Shown here one piece after another: positions 48,701 through 57,339 of a DNA stretch of 64,000 nt (position 1 is its first letter; every line of letters starts with the position of its first letter). Below the pieces are notes generated by a model that had not been told where the DNA came from, searched no databases, and saw only the letters and a program-made list of their open reading frames with translations. This DNA is from Procambarus clarkii (lineage: Eukaryota; Arthropoda; Malacostraca; Decapoda; Cambaridae). Made by a program: the position numbers and the translations under genes. Where the stretch lies: the NCBI RefSeq assembly GCF_040958095.1, contig NC_091160.1, forward strand, positions 38,570,059 through 38,634,058, written 5' to 3'.

Positions 48701-48993
48701 TCATGGTGTCGGTCGGCCGAGTGGACAGCACGCTGGACTTGTGATCCTGTGGTCCTGGGTTCAATCCCAGGCGCCGGCAAGAAACATTGGGCAGAGTTTC
48801 TTTCACCCTATGCCCCTGTTACCTAGCAGTAAAATAGGTACCTGGGTGTTAGTCAGCTGTCACGGGCTGCTTCCTGGGGGTGGAGGCCTGGTCGAGGACC
48901 GGGCCGCGGGGACACTAAAAAGCCCCGAAATCATCTCAAGATAACTCAAGAAATATGCCTCTCAGCTCTTCAATTGGTTCAGCTTGCTCTATA

Positions 48994-49034
<41 letters not shown>

Positions 49035-50813
49035 TTGATACAGAAGTGACATGTTTGGCCATATATTATTTGATATTCGCAGTATTAATTAAAACCATTT
49101 GTTCTTTTTCAGTTGTCAGGTCGTGAAATGTTTACATTTAATCCCAACTTGGCAACTGAAGGTGGAGATGATATTGAAGAAGGTGACGAGTCATTTGATG
49201 TACGGAATTTGGGAAAAGATCCTGAGGATGATCAACAAGAAATTGAGGTAAAGAGTAGATTTATTTATGAATTTCATTTTTGTTTACTATTTCTCATGGA
49301 TATTAAGTCTGAACACATACTAAAAAATGTAAACAAGTACAAATTATTGCAATTTTATGACACCATCTTACCAAATTAAGATTAATTGGTTATTTACTTA
49401 TATATATATATTTTTTAGATAAAATATATTATTTTACCACTGCTTGTTATTGGTAACAAACATAACTTGTGTATTTTAAATGTGCAAGAATGTGTTGTGC
49501 TTGTGAATAGCCTCAGCATGAGAGAGAAGTCATGAGTACAGTTACACGATTAGTTTTCATTGCTGTCTATGTTAGCATCTGCACCTATATTTACAAAGTT
49601 AGGTGGACAGTTTATTGAAGTTTAGTTTTGAATCATTTATGCGAATACATTCAGTGCATCATGTTTTTAGTACAAGTCCTCAATAATTATACTTTAGTTC
49701 ATTTGTTCCTAGAAACCCTTAACTAGAAATATATTTACGTAAAGATACAGGATAAGAATATCTGATGGGTTAAATTAATTAGGTGTGATCTTTATGATTA
49801 ATTAAATCTGTTTAAGAATAAATTGCAATGGTGGGACAATAGTTACATTCTAAAGGGGCTTATGATTAGTTCACATTTTAAAACGTGTCAAAGTGAGCGA
49901 GTCGGTTAGTCTTGAGTAATTGTTATTTATTTAATGCACATTTTGCTGAAGTTGGATGTTCAAAATATTCATTGCTACTTAATGGACCAAGCATTTACAT
50001 GGAACTGCTTAATTTAGTACTTGATCATTATTTTCTAGTTTCTTATTAATGTCTAGACTAAATTTCTTACTTTTTTTTCACTTTCCAGTACCGGGAAATC
50101 AATATTAATGATTTACTGTCCGAGTACCAGGAAGTTGAGTCGTCCAATGTATCCATAGCCAATCCTGATAGACTGCAGCAGCTCCAAGATGAGATAGCGT
50201 TAGATGCAGGTAAGATGTCCATCTTTGTCCTTCCATGGACAGTAGACTTAATAAAGAGATTTATATCTGACTGAATTTCTCACATTACTGTACTGCCATG
50301 TTTTTTCTGGAAGCTTTCCTCGAGTGAGTGGTCACATGTAGAATCTCCTCCTGACAACCTGGCTACTTTCAGGCTTGATGACTTTTGAGGAAATAATTAC
50401 AAACTTTTGACCAATTCCACACAATTGGGCTATGATTAAGAGGGTAAATGTATACAACTATCAGTCTATATTATTTTCAACTTGAATCTTCTGCCAGTTA
50501 AGTAGGATTAGAGTAAAAGTAAAAGTCCTAAAACATATATATGTAGCTAAGTTTTCTGGAAATGTCCCAGACATATATTGTCTTGTACTTCACAATATAG
50601 ACAAAAATAACAATAAACATTCTTGCCCATTAGCCAAGACTGTTGCTGGAAACTGCAGCAGTGGATGCAGGAGCTGCTGGAGGAGTAGTGGATGGTGCAG
50701 TTGGAGGAGACACGGCGGATGTGGATATAGACATAGACGAAGAGTTATTTGATGGCGACGACGAAGACCTTGACGAGTTAGATGAACAACTGGAAGATAT
50801 GACAGTCTCCTAG
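33709..50813 (+). CDS. ZC3H15: ZC3H15 / DFRP1, CCCH zinc-finger DRG1 partner (complete, 9 exons)
   Basis: Cytosolic CCCH zinc-finger protein that stabilises the translational GTPase DRG1. Exons: 33709-33789, 36181-36385, 38611-38711, 44150-44281, 44635-44754, 45125-45334, 49113-49247, 50089-50209 and about 50659-50813, all GT..AG and in phase; about 419 aa (human 426). It starts [10 protein letters not shown] in a Lys-rich N-terminus. Zinc finger 1 is C104-x7-C-x5-C-x3-H122 ([19 protein letters not shown]). Zinc finger 2 is C175-x17-C-x5-C-x3-H203 (ending [15 protein letters not shown]). The DFRP region that binds DRG1 is residues 214-283 ([28 protein letters not shown]). The tail is acidic ([19 protein letters not shown]), as in human LFTGEDLDELEEELN. 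It is divergent from CDC27. Only the last acceptor is uncertain. Confidence 0.95.
35050..35880 (+). mobile_element. DIRS-type fossil fragment with an inverted pair, ZC3H15 intron 1
   Basis: 35414-35460 (TAAATGTGATGAAAC..CTTTCTGGTG) and 35830-35880 are inverted copies of each other and match the inverted pair at 27247-27690. The enclosed length is also similar, about 450 bp. The sequence before 35400 may be the degraded C-terminal coding part of the same family. Old and broken; borders approximate. Confidence 0.4.
36181..36385 (+). CDS. ZC3H15: ZC3H15 exon 2
   Basis: 205 nt encoding [20 protein letters not shown] and a Lys-rich coiled stretch ending [28 protein letters not shown] is identical to human. 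Acceptor TTGTAG, donor GTAAAT; it leaves one base. Confidence 0.96.
37181..37216. repeat. GC-rich hairpin in ZC3H15 intron 2
   Basis: GGGGTCAGGCCCC (37181-37193) and GGGGTCTGACCCC (37204-37216) are inverted copies differing at one position. Each arm is nearly self-palindromic. It marks the border of the LINE remnant that follows. Confidence 0.7.
37240..37990 (+). mobile_element. Decayed LINE C-terminal remnant, ZC3H15 intron 2
   Basis: The plus-strand frame near 37280-37390 reads [20 protein letters not shown] then [11 protein letters not shown], matching the LINE RT stretch usually written W.LKFN..KCKVM. Downstream, frame-shifted pieces such as [10 protein letters not shown] near 37850 fit the WN.L C-terminal block. 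Many stops; dead. Confidence 0.6.
38148..38389 (+). mobile_element. tRNA-derived SINE, sense, ZC3H15 intron 2
   Basis: The head from 38148 is tRNA-like: A box around GGCTGAGCGGACAGC, B box GGTTCGATCCC, and outer GCCGG/CCGGC complementarity; the anticodon loop CTTGTAA suggests a Thr-type ancestor (inference). The body contains GGCAGAGTTTCTTTCACCCT and TAGGTACCTGGGTGTTAGTC. It ends AGCCCCGAAATCATCTCAAG with a short GATA/ATAACC tail. It is well preserved, so fairly young, and over 90% identical by eye to 48708-48950. Confidence 0.9.
38611..38711 (+). CDS. ZC3H15: ZC3H15 exon 3 (CCCH finger 1)
   Basis: 101 nt encoding [20 protein letters not shown], then [13 protein letters not shown], the first CCCH finger. 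Acceptor TAATAG, donor GTAAGT. A full SINE ends about 220 bp upstream. Confidence 0.96.
39540..42190 (+). mobile_element. DIRS-type retroelement fossil with inverted arms and a nested LINE
   Basis: The left arm (about 39560-39800) and the right arm (about 41960-42180) are inverted copies. Examples are TTCCACCTGTGCACCACCA at 39730 against TGGTGCACAGGTGGAA at 42020, and GTGCAAGGAGCAAGGGGTCT at 39638 against AGATCCCCTGCTCCTTGTGC near 42136. Between them, about 40870-41830 carries tyrosine-recombinase-like coding ([33 protein letters not shown]). Inverted repeats plus a tyrosine recombinase are the hallmark of DIRS retroelements. A LINE end (40411-40800) is inserted inside, so this copy is the older of the two. 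It is clearly broken, with several interruptions. Lies in ZC3H15 intron 3. Confidence 0.65.
40411..40800 (+). mobile_element. LINE family C 3' end inserted in the DIRS-type fossil
   Basis: A plus-strand frame gives [20 protein letters not shown] and on to [15 protein letters not shown], the LINE ORF2 C-terminal R..FN.LP...RN..g...d.FK block. The untranslated tail has CAACAGCCTGTTGGATCAAG and ends AACCCTCTCCAGGTACACA. 5'-truncated. A related copy in inverted orientation is at 42205-42740. Confidence 0.7.
42205..42740 (-). mobile_element. LINE family C remnant, inverted, with an internal tandem duplication
   Basis: The minus strand reads [20 protein letters not shown], then the untranslated tail with CAACAGGCTGTTGCTTAGAG in plus-strand view. 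The coding part carries a 56-bp tandem duplication (42449-42504 and 42505-42560). It abuts the right arm of the DIRS-type fossil. Confidence 0.65.
42449..42560. repeat. 56-bp direct tandem duplication
   Basis: GTTCCAGCAATATTTCTTGT begins both units (42449 and 42505), and both contain the palindrome GTACTGTACAGTAC. The units differ at only a few positions, so the duplication is later than the decay of the LINE around it. Confidence 0.9.
42856..42962. mobile_element. 107-bp foldback (MITE-like) element
   Basis: Ends are ACCAGAAAATAAG and its exact complement CTTATTTTCTGGT. Inside, ACGTTTCGGTCTGTCCTGGA is mirrored by CAGGAGAGACCAAAACGTC. A related half is at about 12285-12320 in CDC27 intron 13. 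It does not code. Confidence 0.75.
43170..43800 (-). mobile_element. LINE remnant with RNase H-like C-terminal region
   Basis: The minus strand gives WIPSHMGL near 43735 (the RNase H block V.WIPSH.GI..NE.AD.LA), then [20 protein letters not shown] and [15 protein letters not shown] with C.LC pairs. The frame breaks below about 43350 and resumes in another frame to about 43170. This is a late, fairly well kept LINE ORF2 end in ZC3H15 intron 3. Confidence 0.7.
43856..43904. repeat. G-run, C-run and (CA)n cluster
   Basis: A G-run, a C-run of 13-14 bases with a further CCTCCCCCC patch, then about 8 CA units. Simple sequence only. Confidence 0.85.
44150..44281 (+). CDS. ZC3H15: ZC3H15 exon 4
   Basis: 132 nt, phase 0, encoding [20 protein letters not shown] and on to [17 protein letters not shown]. 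It aligns with human CEKRSVYIDARDEEL and KKHGEAEKKKPKTQI. Acceptor TTTACAG, donor GTAAGT. Confidence 0.95.
44635..44754 (+). CDS. ZC3H15: ZC3H15 exon 5 (CCCH finger 2)
   Basis: 120 nt encoding [20 protein letters not shown], then [20 protein letters not shown], the second, wide-spaced CCCH finger. Acceptor TTTACAG, donor GTAAGT. Confidence 0.96.
45125..45334 (+). CDS. ZC3H15: ZC3H15 exon 6 (DRG1-binding region)
   Basis: 210 nt, 70 residues, with [16 protein letters not shown] and [12 protein letters not shown], then a charged helix and DFHSGKDFG. This is the DFRP core that contacts DRG1. Acceptor TATCAG, donor GTAAGT. Confidence 0.96.
45430..46190 (-). mobile_element. Decayed LINE RT remnant, ZC3H15 intron 6
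   Basis: The minus strand reads [16 protein letters not shown] at about 46160, the RT VPQGSVLGPLLF.iYINDL block, then [34 protein letters not shown] and [12 protein letters not shown] down to about 45600. Stops and frameshifts are frequent. Unlike the other copies, it preserves the RT palm. Confidence 0.75.
46196..46372 (+). repeat. Polypurine (G/A) tract
   Basis: About 175 bases, almost all purine on the plus strand, directly next to the LINE remnant at 45430-46190. Similar in composition to 18840-19035. It produces three overlapping Ser/Pro/Leu-rich spurious frames on the minus strand. Confidence 0.8.
46620..46925. repeat. Probable interspersed repeat with an internal echo
   Basis: GCATGAAACTTATACACCTG near 46640 is echoed by ACATGAAACTTACATTTATG near 46812, both after a TTTATC-type word, suggesting a two-part repeat. 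T-runs flank it. Family not recognised. Confidence 0.35.
47580..48060 (-). mobile_element. Decayed LINE C-terminal remnant, ZC3H15 intron 6
   Basis: The minus strand reads [14 protein letters not shown] near 48010 (the LEYa...WsP block), then [12 protein letters not shown] near 47770 and [13 protein letters not shown] near 47700 (the WN.L..EVv block). Stops interrupt it. It abuts the separate LINE family A piece at 48062. Confidence 0.7.
48062..48370 (-). mobile_element. LINE family A 3' end with an open C-terminal frame
   Basis: A 94-residue minus-strand frame reads [20 protein letters not shown], then [15 protein letters not shown], and ends SHPVTTLR, the translated form of the shared 3' tail (GTAATTACCTAAGTGTAGTTACAGGATGAG in two overlapping words). 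It is the best kept family A end in the window. Confidence 0.75.
48708..48950 (+). mobile_element. tRNA-derived SINE, sense, ZC3H15 intron 6
   Basis: Full copy with A box GGCCGAGTGGACAGC, B box GGTTCAATCCC, body GGCAGAGTTTCTTTCACCCT, then GCCTGGTCGAGGACCGGGCC and the end AGCCCCGAAATCATCTCAAG followed by ATAACTCAAG. Close match to 38148-38389, same orientation as the gene. A (TA)n tract follows at 48995-49031. Confidence 0.9.
49113..49247 (+). CDS. ZC3H15: ZC3H15 exon 7
   Basis: 135 nt encoding [20 protein letters not shown] and an acidic stretch. [11 protein letters not shown] aligns with human ISGREVFEFRP. Acceptor TTTCAG, donor GTAAAG. Confidence 0.94.
50089..50209 (+). CDS. ZC3H15: ZC3H15 exon 8
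   Basis: 121 nt encoding [20 protein letters not shown], then [20 protein letters not shown]. The human counterpart is less similar here (NDIDLSLYIPRDVD). Acceptor TTCCAG, donor GTAAGA; it leaves one base. Confidence 0.9.
50659..50813 (+). CDS. ZC3H15: ZC3H15 exon 9 (acidic tail, stop; acceptor ambiguous)
   Basis: Only the frame ending [20 protein letters not shown] then VS and TAG at 50811-50813 is conserved. Three acceptors keep that frame: exon starts at 50659, 50662 or 50671. The first two form a CAGCAG tandem. Earlier AGs at 50633 and 50638 would be out of frame. The choice changes the protein by 1 or 4 residues in a Gly/Ala-rich stretch. Confidence 0.85.
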
Positions 50814-51227
50814 AAGTGATTAACATCAGGGTACAAGTTGAGCCACATCTTTTTTGGCTGAATATAGGCCCATTATTGGCATAATACAATTATTCCTTTA
50901 CAGAACCTTACAAAATTAAGAAACTAAATTGTTTTGGTGATATAAACTAGAATGGATCCTAAGCTTAGTGCCACATTTAACAATGGCATAACTATCTATC
51001 AGTCCATCTGTTTACCTAAATTAGTTTAAACATGTGTACTATACTGGGTAGTTAGCTTATTAAGATTATAATGCATCTACCCAATACTTTCACCAGGTTT
51101 AATCTCATGGGTTGACACACACTCCTCCTAACATTATTATTTTACACTTTAACAAATTGTATTAATATCTTCTGCTTTACATAGTTTATTCGTTTGTACA
51201 CACACACACACACTGCAAGCATTTCTA

Positions 51228-51374
<147 letters not shown>

Positions 51375-51898
51375 ATGTATGTATCGGCATCTGAGCAAGT
51401 TCTAAAGATTTCTTATCTACAATCTAAGTAACTTAAGTAAAACACTTCAAATATTTAGTAATACATAGGTGCTGAGCACAACATTTGATCTCTGGTATTC
51501 ATTTTCCTGAAGTCCTCAGTGACGAACCCTTACAAAAAATATTTGACAATTATATTTCTAACATCAGTGATATGATGAACATTTGGTATAAGGTTAAATG
51601 TGATATATTTTTCAGGAAAACATGCAGGGTCTTTGGGGGAGGGGAACTTCCTTACCATTCTAATTGTGTGAAGGTAAAAGTTGCTGTTGATTTGATATTT
51701 CACTCGTGTGTTCTCCGACAGATGGTTAGTGCAGATGCTTTGTGGTTTTCGCGTAAAAATCTGTCCACATTGCATCAGTTTTATCCAGTTTAAGCTTTAA
51801 TGTTTGGCGTCAAACAAAGTCAAAGGTCTCAAAGTGAGACTCGTACCCAAACAGTTACCTTGGATACTCTGAAACGGTAAATGATACAATAGCTGGAA

Positions 51899-51904
51899 AA
51901 TAAA
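51899..51904 (+). terminator. ZC3H15: Candidate polyadenylation signal for ZC3H15
   Basis: AATAAA about 1.09 kb after the stop codon. It is one of several; the choice is a guess without transcript data. Confidence 0.3.
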
Positions 51905-53420
51905 GAGAAGCACACTTGAATAAATACGTAAGCTTTAGAATTCATTTTCAGTGAAAATAGGTATGTTTAACCCCTAAATTTTTCCTTGAAAGTCAATACA
52001 TAGTTGTAATTTACTTGTATAACTTGATGCAAATGTTGTGAACTCGTTAACAATAAAATAACGTAGTGTTAGAGTAGCAACGAGGATAGCATTGTGCATA
52101 TTTAGGACTCCCTCGGGCTTTGAATAGACTGGTATTTCACTGTGTGAAAGGAGCTATAAATGTTTTAATGCTGCTTTTATTACAGTGCATTATTTAACTG
52201 GTCTTCTCGGTCATGTGGAAGTAAACCCCATATACTTTGTACAGTTTGTTGCATCATTAAATCCATTTCATATACAGTATCATAATGTCATCACATCAAA
52301 AGTATTAAAGATTAAAATATTTTATTTTGCCCCATGGGATTGAATATCAGTATTTTCCTGCCTTGAATCAAGAGCAGAGGAAGGTATCAGTTGGATTGTG
52401 TAGAAAAGTTAACAGCATTGCTAATGCACACATTATTGGCTCATAATGCTCATTCTCATTGCAGAATTTCTACTATCCTGTCCTTGGTTTTTATCAAACA
52501 TTTGCTTGTATCAAGCTCGTATATATTCTCAACACTTACCGGTATTTGATAATGCTGTGAAATACCTTCAGAATGGTGGAATGTTAAACAGTGATGTGTA
52601 TAACTGTTAAATGCTGTTATTTTGCACATTATGCTTTGTACATTTCAATGGATATGGAAGGCTGCCTTTGCTGTGGTGGCAATTTGTGTTTTATAGGAGG
52701 TACGGTATAGCTTTATATGCAGATGAATTTTTACCTTATGTGTACCTTGCCTATATGAAAGATGTGGTGCAGTTGATTATCCTGTTTGAGAAATAAATCC
52801 ACACAATATTAAATTGCTTTTTTATATTTACCTGAAAGTCTTGTTATAGAATGTAATGATAATTGCCATTGATCTGCTATGGTGGTGGTAGTGCAATGGC
52901 AAGTGCCTTTTTTATTTTTATTTTAAGATTACTTTAATACCAATAAAAAAATGTCCCCATGTACTGTACTTATCAGCTTCACCTTGACTCTGTCATCTTT
53001 GTTCTTTACATCACACTGGCTTGTGATCCAGCCTGGGAGTCTCTCTTTAATTCTTCCACAACCTAGTTTATATGTGGAAGCCCTCCAAAATTCCCATACA
53101 CTTTTTACCAGTGTTCCATTAGTGGTCTCTTAAGTCTTCTACTTTACAGTCTTTCCTTTCAAGAATCGCATGTATGCAGGCCCATTGCTCTGCACGTTTG
53201 AAATGTGTGTCCTTATTTTGTCCCTAAGGTATTCCAACGGAAAGTCCTGATTAGTTCCAGTAAGCTGAAGAAGCCATGGTGACAGACCAGGTGGGTATCA
53301 CCTTTCGGAAGGATACATTGTCTGTTGAAGGCTGGTGATGGCCTATTCGCACTTAAATTCACACGAGCAAAAATAGACAGGGTGGGCATCACTTTTTAGT
53401 GTGAGAATCATCAAACACTA

Positions 53421-54185
53421 ATTGCTAGCTTGGAAATACCAAGAGAGTGGGTTTGAATCCTCATGGCTCCTACTGATTTTCTCATCTAACATTGACTTAC
53501 TTTGGCTGAATTCACTAGTGAGTAAAGGAACACTTCACTACAAGTTGCAGCAGCCCCATGTCATACTTGAAGAACATGCTGCATATGCTGATAGGGAATG
53601 TATTCCTTCGCATTGTACTTTTCATTGCCCAGGACAGGAAGGCATGACCATCGAATGTGATGTCTACCACAAGGGAAGTCTTGTGAATGAATTTACTTGG
53701 AGAACAGATTGGCCCTGGAACTCCACGATGGCCTAGATGTCTGACAATCTCGAAGGTCCCTAGTCCAACAACTGCCAATGCTGGCCAATAAACAAGAGGA
53801 GAGCCAAAAAGTCAGCAGTGACTTTGGTGTGTGTTGGAGGCTCCTTCCAGACTTGTTGGGATGGATAGTGACAATGGGGTCAATTACCTTAGCGAGGTGG
53901 CAATGCCTTCTAAAGTAATCGCGGATAGTGCAAGTATGAGAATATACCAGACGATAATACTTGTCCTGTGTAGGTGGACCAAATAAGTCAATGAGGTAGG
54001 AGCAATGGGGATGGGGTGCATAAGATACCATTGAACCCCCAACAGCAGAGGGGGAACCAATCTTCCAGGTTCAGCCAATTCGAGAGGGGCCCTGGATGAC
54101 CACCACCACAAGCCTGAGAGGCAATGAAAAGGTAACATTTAAAACAGTACATTCTACTACTCTGCACCTCCACCTACCACGGAGC
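53421..54185. other. Unrecognised segment with overlapping open frames
   Basis: Less AT-rich than its flanks, with 84- to 112-residue open frames on both strands (53422-53736 plus; 53515-53778, 53693-54031 and 53884-54138 minus). No domain or conserved motif was recognised, and none has clean splice borders. A decayed repeat is the likeliest explanation. Confidence 0.3.
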
Positions 54186-54239
54186 TTAACAAAGGGAGGT
54201 ACAAGCATGTGGGACAACCTCAGGCATACAAAAAAAAAA

Positions 54240-54440
54240 TAATAATATAGGTAACCACAGGAGGATTAATACATGCCTAATCACATCATAATACGATTCA
54301 TGCGTCAGGCTACATGAAGCCACTTCCAACAGCCTGGACCACAGTCTGATCAGACAACAAACCGGGAGGCCTGGTTTGCCTTTGATGCCATGGGGCCTTT
54401 GATCCCCCGAACCTCCACAAGATAGAGTTTGAACGGCAGC
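54240..54440 (+). mobile_element. LINE/SINE tail fragment
   Basis: Contains CCAACAGCCTGGACCACAGT, then GACAACAAACCGGGAGGCCTGG, related to the CAACAGCCTGTTGGATCA tail of LINE family C and the GGAGGCCTGGTCGAGGACC segment of the SINEs. A decayed fragment. Confidence 0.45.
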
Positions 54441-54539
54441 CCAGAGACAGATAGGGATACTATTCTCTGAAATGCCTGCTTGAACCAAGCCTGTTTACAT
54501 GTAATACCATACATACAGTATTAATTATATCTGCATAAA

Positions 54540-55275
54540 AATGCACACTTTTTGACACTAGATGCTTTTTCACCTATAGAGTTATAAACTCGATGAACTG
54601 CCTGTATCTGATAAAAGTCAAATGCAGGACTGTAGTCTTAAACTACAGAATATAATTAAAACTGTTCAACCAGACTGTCTTCTAGGTATTTGCTTTCACT
54701 TGGTTAGTCTATCTCAAGTGTAACATTAATTCAGTATTGAAGGGACATTGATACTGTTGATTCAGTTTGAATTAGCATTACTGTACTCATCTTCAGAAGG
54801 ACATGTCTGCTTCAAGAGAAAGTTCAACAACAGGTAACAAAAATTTGATAACTAAGTTGTCTCATACCAGGATCAGTTGAGGACCACAAGGATAACAACA
54901 CTGCAAGACAGACATGACAGGACTGACCTTATAGAAACTCTTAAAATACTGAACAATTTGAAGGATATTGATCCATTTTTACGACATTTTAAAGGTCAAA
55001 TGTAACACATATAAGGAGCAACAACTTCAAGCTCAACAAGTCACAATGCAGGACATAACATGAGATGCTTTTTCACCTATAGGGTAATAAGCTCATGGAA
55101 CTGCCCATCAGCTAAAGCCATAAATGCCAAAATGTTGCTGTGGTTAGAAATCCAGCTGGATAAAATAATTAGGGCAAATGGTGGAAACCTTTGACAAGTT
55201 GCCAGCTTCCAGTTCTCATCAAGGTCACTAGAGAGAGAGATGGTGGCCATCAGGCAAATTCAGGTAAATATTGTG
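54540..55275 (+). mobile_element. Decayed LINE family B C-terminal part and 3' end
   Basis: The plus strand reads RQDRTDLIETLKILNNLKDI and DPFLRHFK near 54910-54990 (the R..DLie.fKil.gl..id LINE block), then RMRCFFTYR-like and SSWNCPSAKAINAKMLLWLE near 55080-55160 in shifted frames. It ends with the family B tail GGCAAATTCAGGTAAAT. The sequence near 54558-54600 (TAGATGCTTTTTCACCTATA) duplicates part of 55060-55090. Confidence 0.65.
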
Positions 55276-56554
55276 CCCACTGTGTATAATCCACTCATTT
55301 AAATGACAGTGTATTGATACATTGTTACAGTTAAGTGCACTAGTGTATAAGCAAAAAAAAATGGCAATCTAAATAATTTTAATAAACATAAGATATACAT
55401 GTGGTAATATATTACTATTGTATCTTGAATTTAATCCTCCAGCTAAATCCCCTTATCATAATTATTTGTAGAATATGGAATGTATAAAATTCTCTTCTAA
55501 TAAATTTTACCTATATATATATATATATATATATACTGTATTCATGAATATACAATATATACAAAATTATAATACGTAATTACAGTAAGTGATTTTGTAT
55601 GCTACATATTTTGTTTAGAATAGATACCCCGGTACTTATGCTGTACAGTACAGTACTGTGTTTCACAAATTGAACACAGGTCACAAACCTACAGTACTAT
55701 GATGCCATTAGTGCTGACTTATACATTTGTTCCAGTTGTTTGACAATGAAAAAATAACCGTTACTAAGGCATTAATAAATCAATGTTCCATTTTAATCAA
55801 TACTTACTGCAGTAACCATACATCATGTATATCCCGAGTTACACAACAAACTTCCGCCTATTACCTCTGAATATCAACAAAACTTACAATTTTGTTCAGT
55901 GTCAAATAAATCCCAATGCTTCCATGTTACAAAAATGACATGCAATAAATCAAAGCTACCTGTGCTAAAGCTACAACAGCAACAAGATCATACATTGAAA
56001 CATTACAATATATTTAACTGAATTTCCAATGAACATTAATACTTTTGGTAGATATTATACAGTGTATATACAGTATATTTTTGGGTTATTCAGGAGAGCT
56101 CTGCACTGCCAAAATAATTTGTAGACATGTACCCCCTATGCATACAAAATAAATCCCTTTAATTGATAGAATGGGGGAAAATAGTTAACAAAATTCTTAA
56201 CCATAGTTACATGGTCAACCATGATTACAGTAGCACTGTGACATATTTTGGTGATTTGTTAGCACTTCATAGTATCTGTGACATTGTTTCAGGGTTTATC
56301 ATCTATTTATTTGTTGACCTTGCGCTTTTACTATGACACTTTAATGTGATTTTTTAATGTTGAGATTCAGGTTGGGTACTGCAACCAGTTAGGTTATTGT
56401 GAACCATATTTTCACCCAGAACACGATCCACCAATACTGAAGTTATACATCAAGATCTGCACTTATGAGCTTTGTACACAAGAGTAAAGGAATGGTGTCC
56501 AATTCTCTCATGCTGCCCAAGATGTAAGCTTAGGTCCTCTCATTCATGAAATGA

Positions 56555-56760
56555 ATGTAATCCCGCCAAACACACACCAAAACTATGACGTTGGTACAAC
56601 GTTCGAACAAGTTTTAACACCACCTAACCAGTTATAACAAACAATATAGCAAGTTGTAACGTTCTAATACGTCATAAACACGTTAAGCCAAGATGTAACA
56701 ACTTTATTACAAGTTGTAACAAGCGGAAAATAGAGAGTTTCGGTTTGTGTTTCCAGGGAT
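56555..56760. repeat. GTTGTAAC-rich interspersed repeat
   Basis: Imperfect reiterations of GTTATAAC, GTTGTAACGTT and AAGTTGTAACAAG, partly palindromic. Resembles a common decapod interspersed repeat (recollection, not a search). Confidence 0.45.
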
Positions 56761-57339
56761 AACAGTAACACCACAGACTTCTCAAAGGTGGAGCTTGCTC
56801 ACAATAACATGAGCAAGTGCCACATTGTCATACTCTTAAGCAGTAATTTGACTGTTGGTGCCAGGACTCTCCTTATGGTTTTTAATAGTCCCTGCACATC
56901 CAAGAGGGATCCATCAGCCACGTCCTGTTGGATGGCTTGCACACAGATTTTCCAAGGTAATATCCAAGCAATATTTAACTTTCCCCTACATGAGTGTTTC
57001 TCTAGTACAAGTGAGTGCAGGTGTCAAGCCCAGCCATAATGTTACATCACTTAGCAAATATTTTGTACTCCATCACACTTTTAACAGAAATTAAAACATA
57101 AGTTTCTAATGAGAACAAAGCATCAAAATTACAGAAGTATGACTTGATAATCATGAAACTTAATAGACAAGGAAGGTAACATTGTACACACAAGTTACAA
57201 TACAAAGACTAAACAAGTATTAGTCTCAACATTTTTCAAAATGCCTTTTGATATACACAATATATATCAAAGCTGAATTTATCTTCATTGAAAAATTTAT
57301 TACAATGTTTTCGTGTATAATAAAAAATGCAACACTGTA

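Noticed and set aside
53422-54138. Overlapping open frames on both strands as a gene
   Set aside because: Coding-like frames on opposite strands with no domain, start or splice support; described only as an unrecognised segment.
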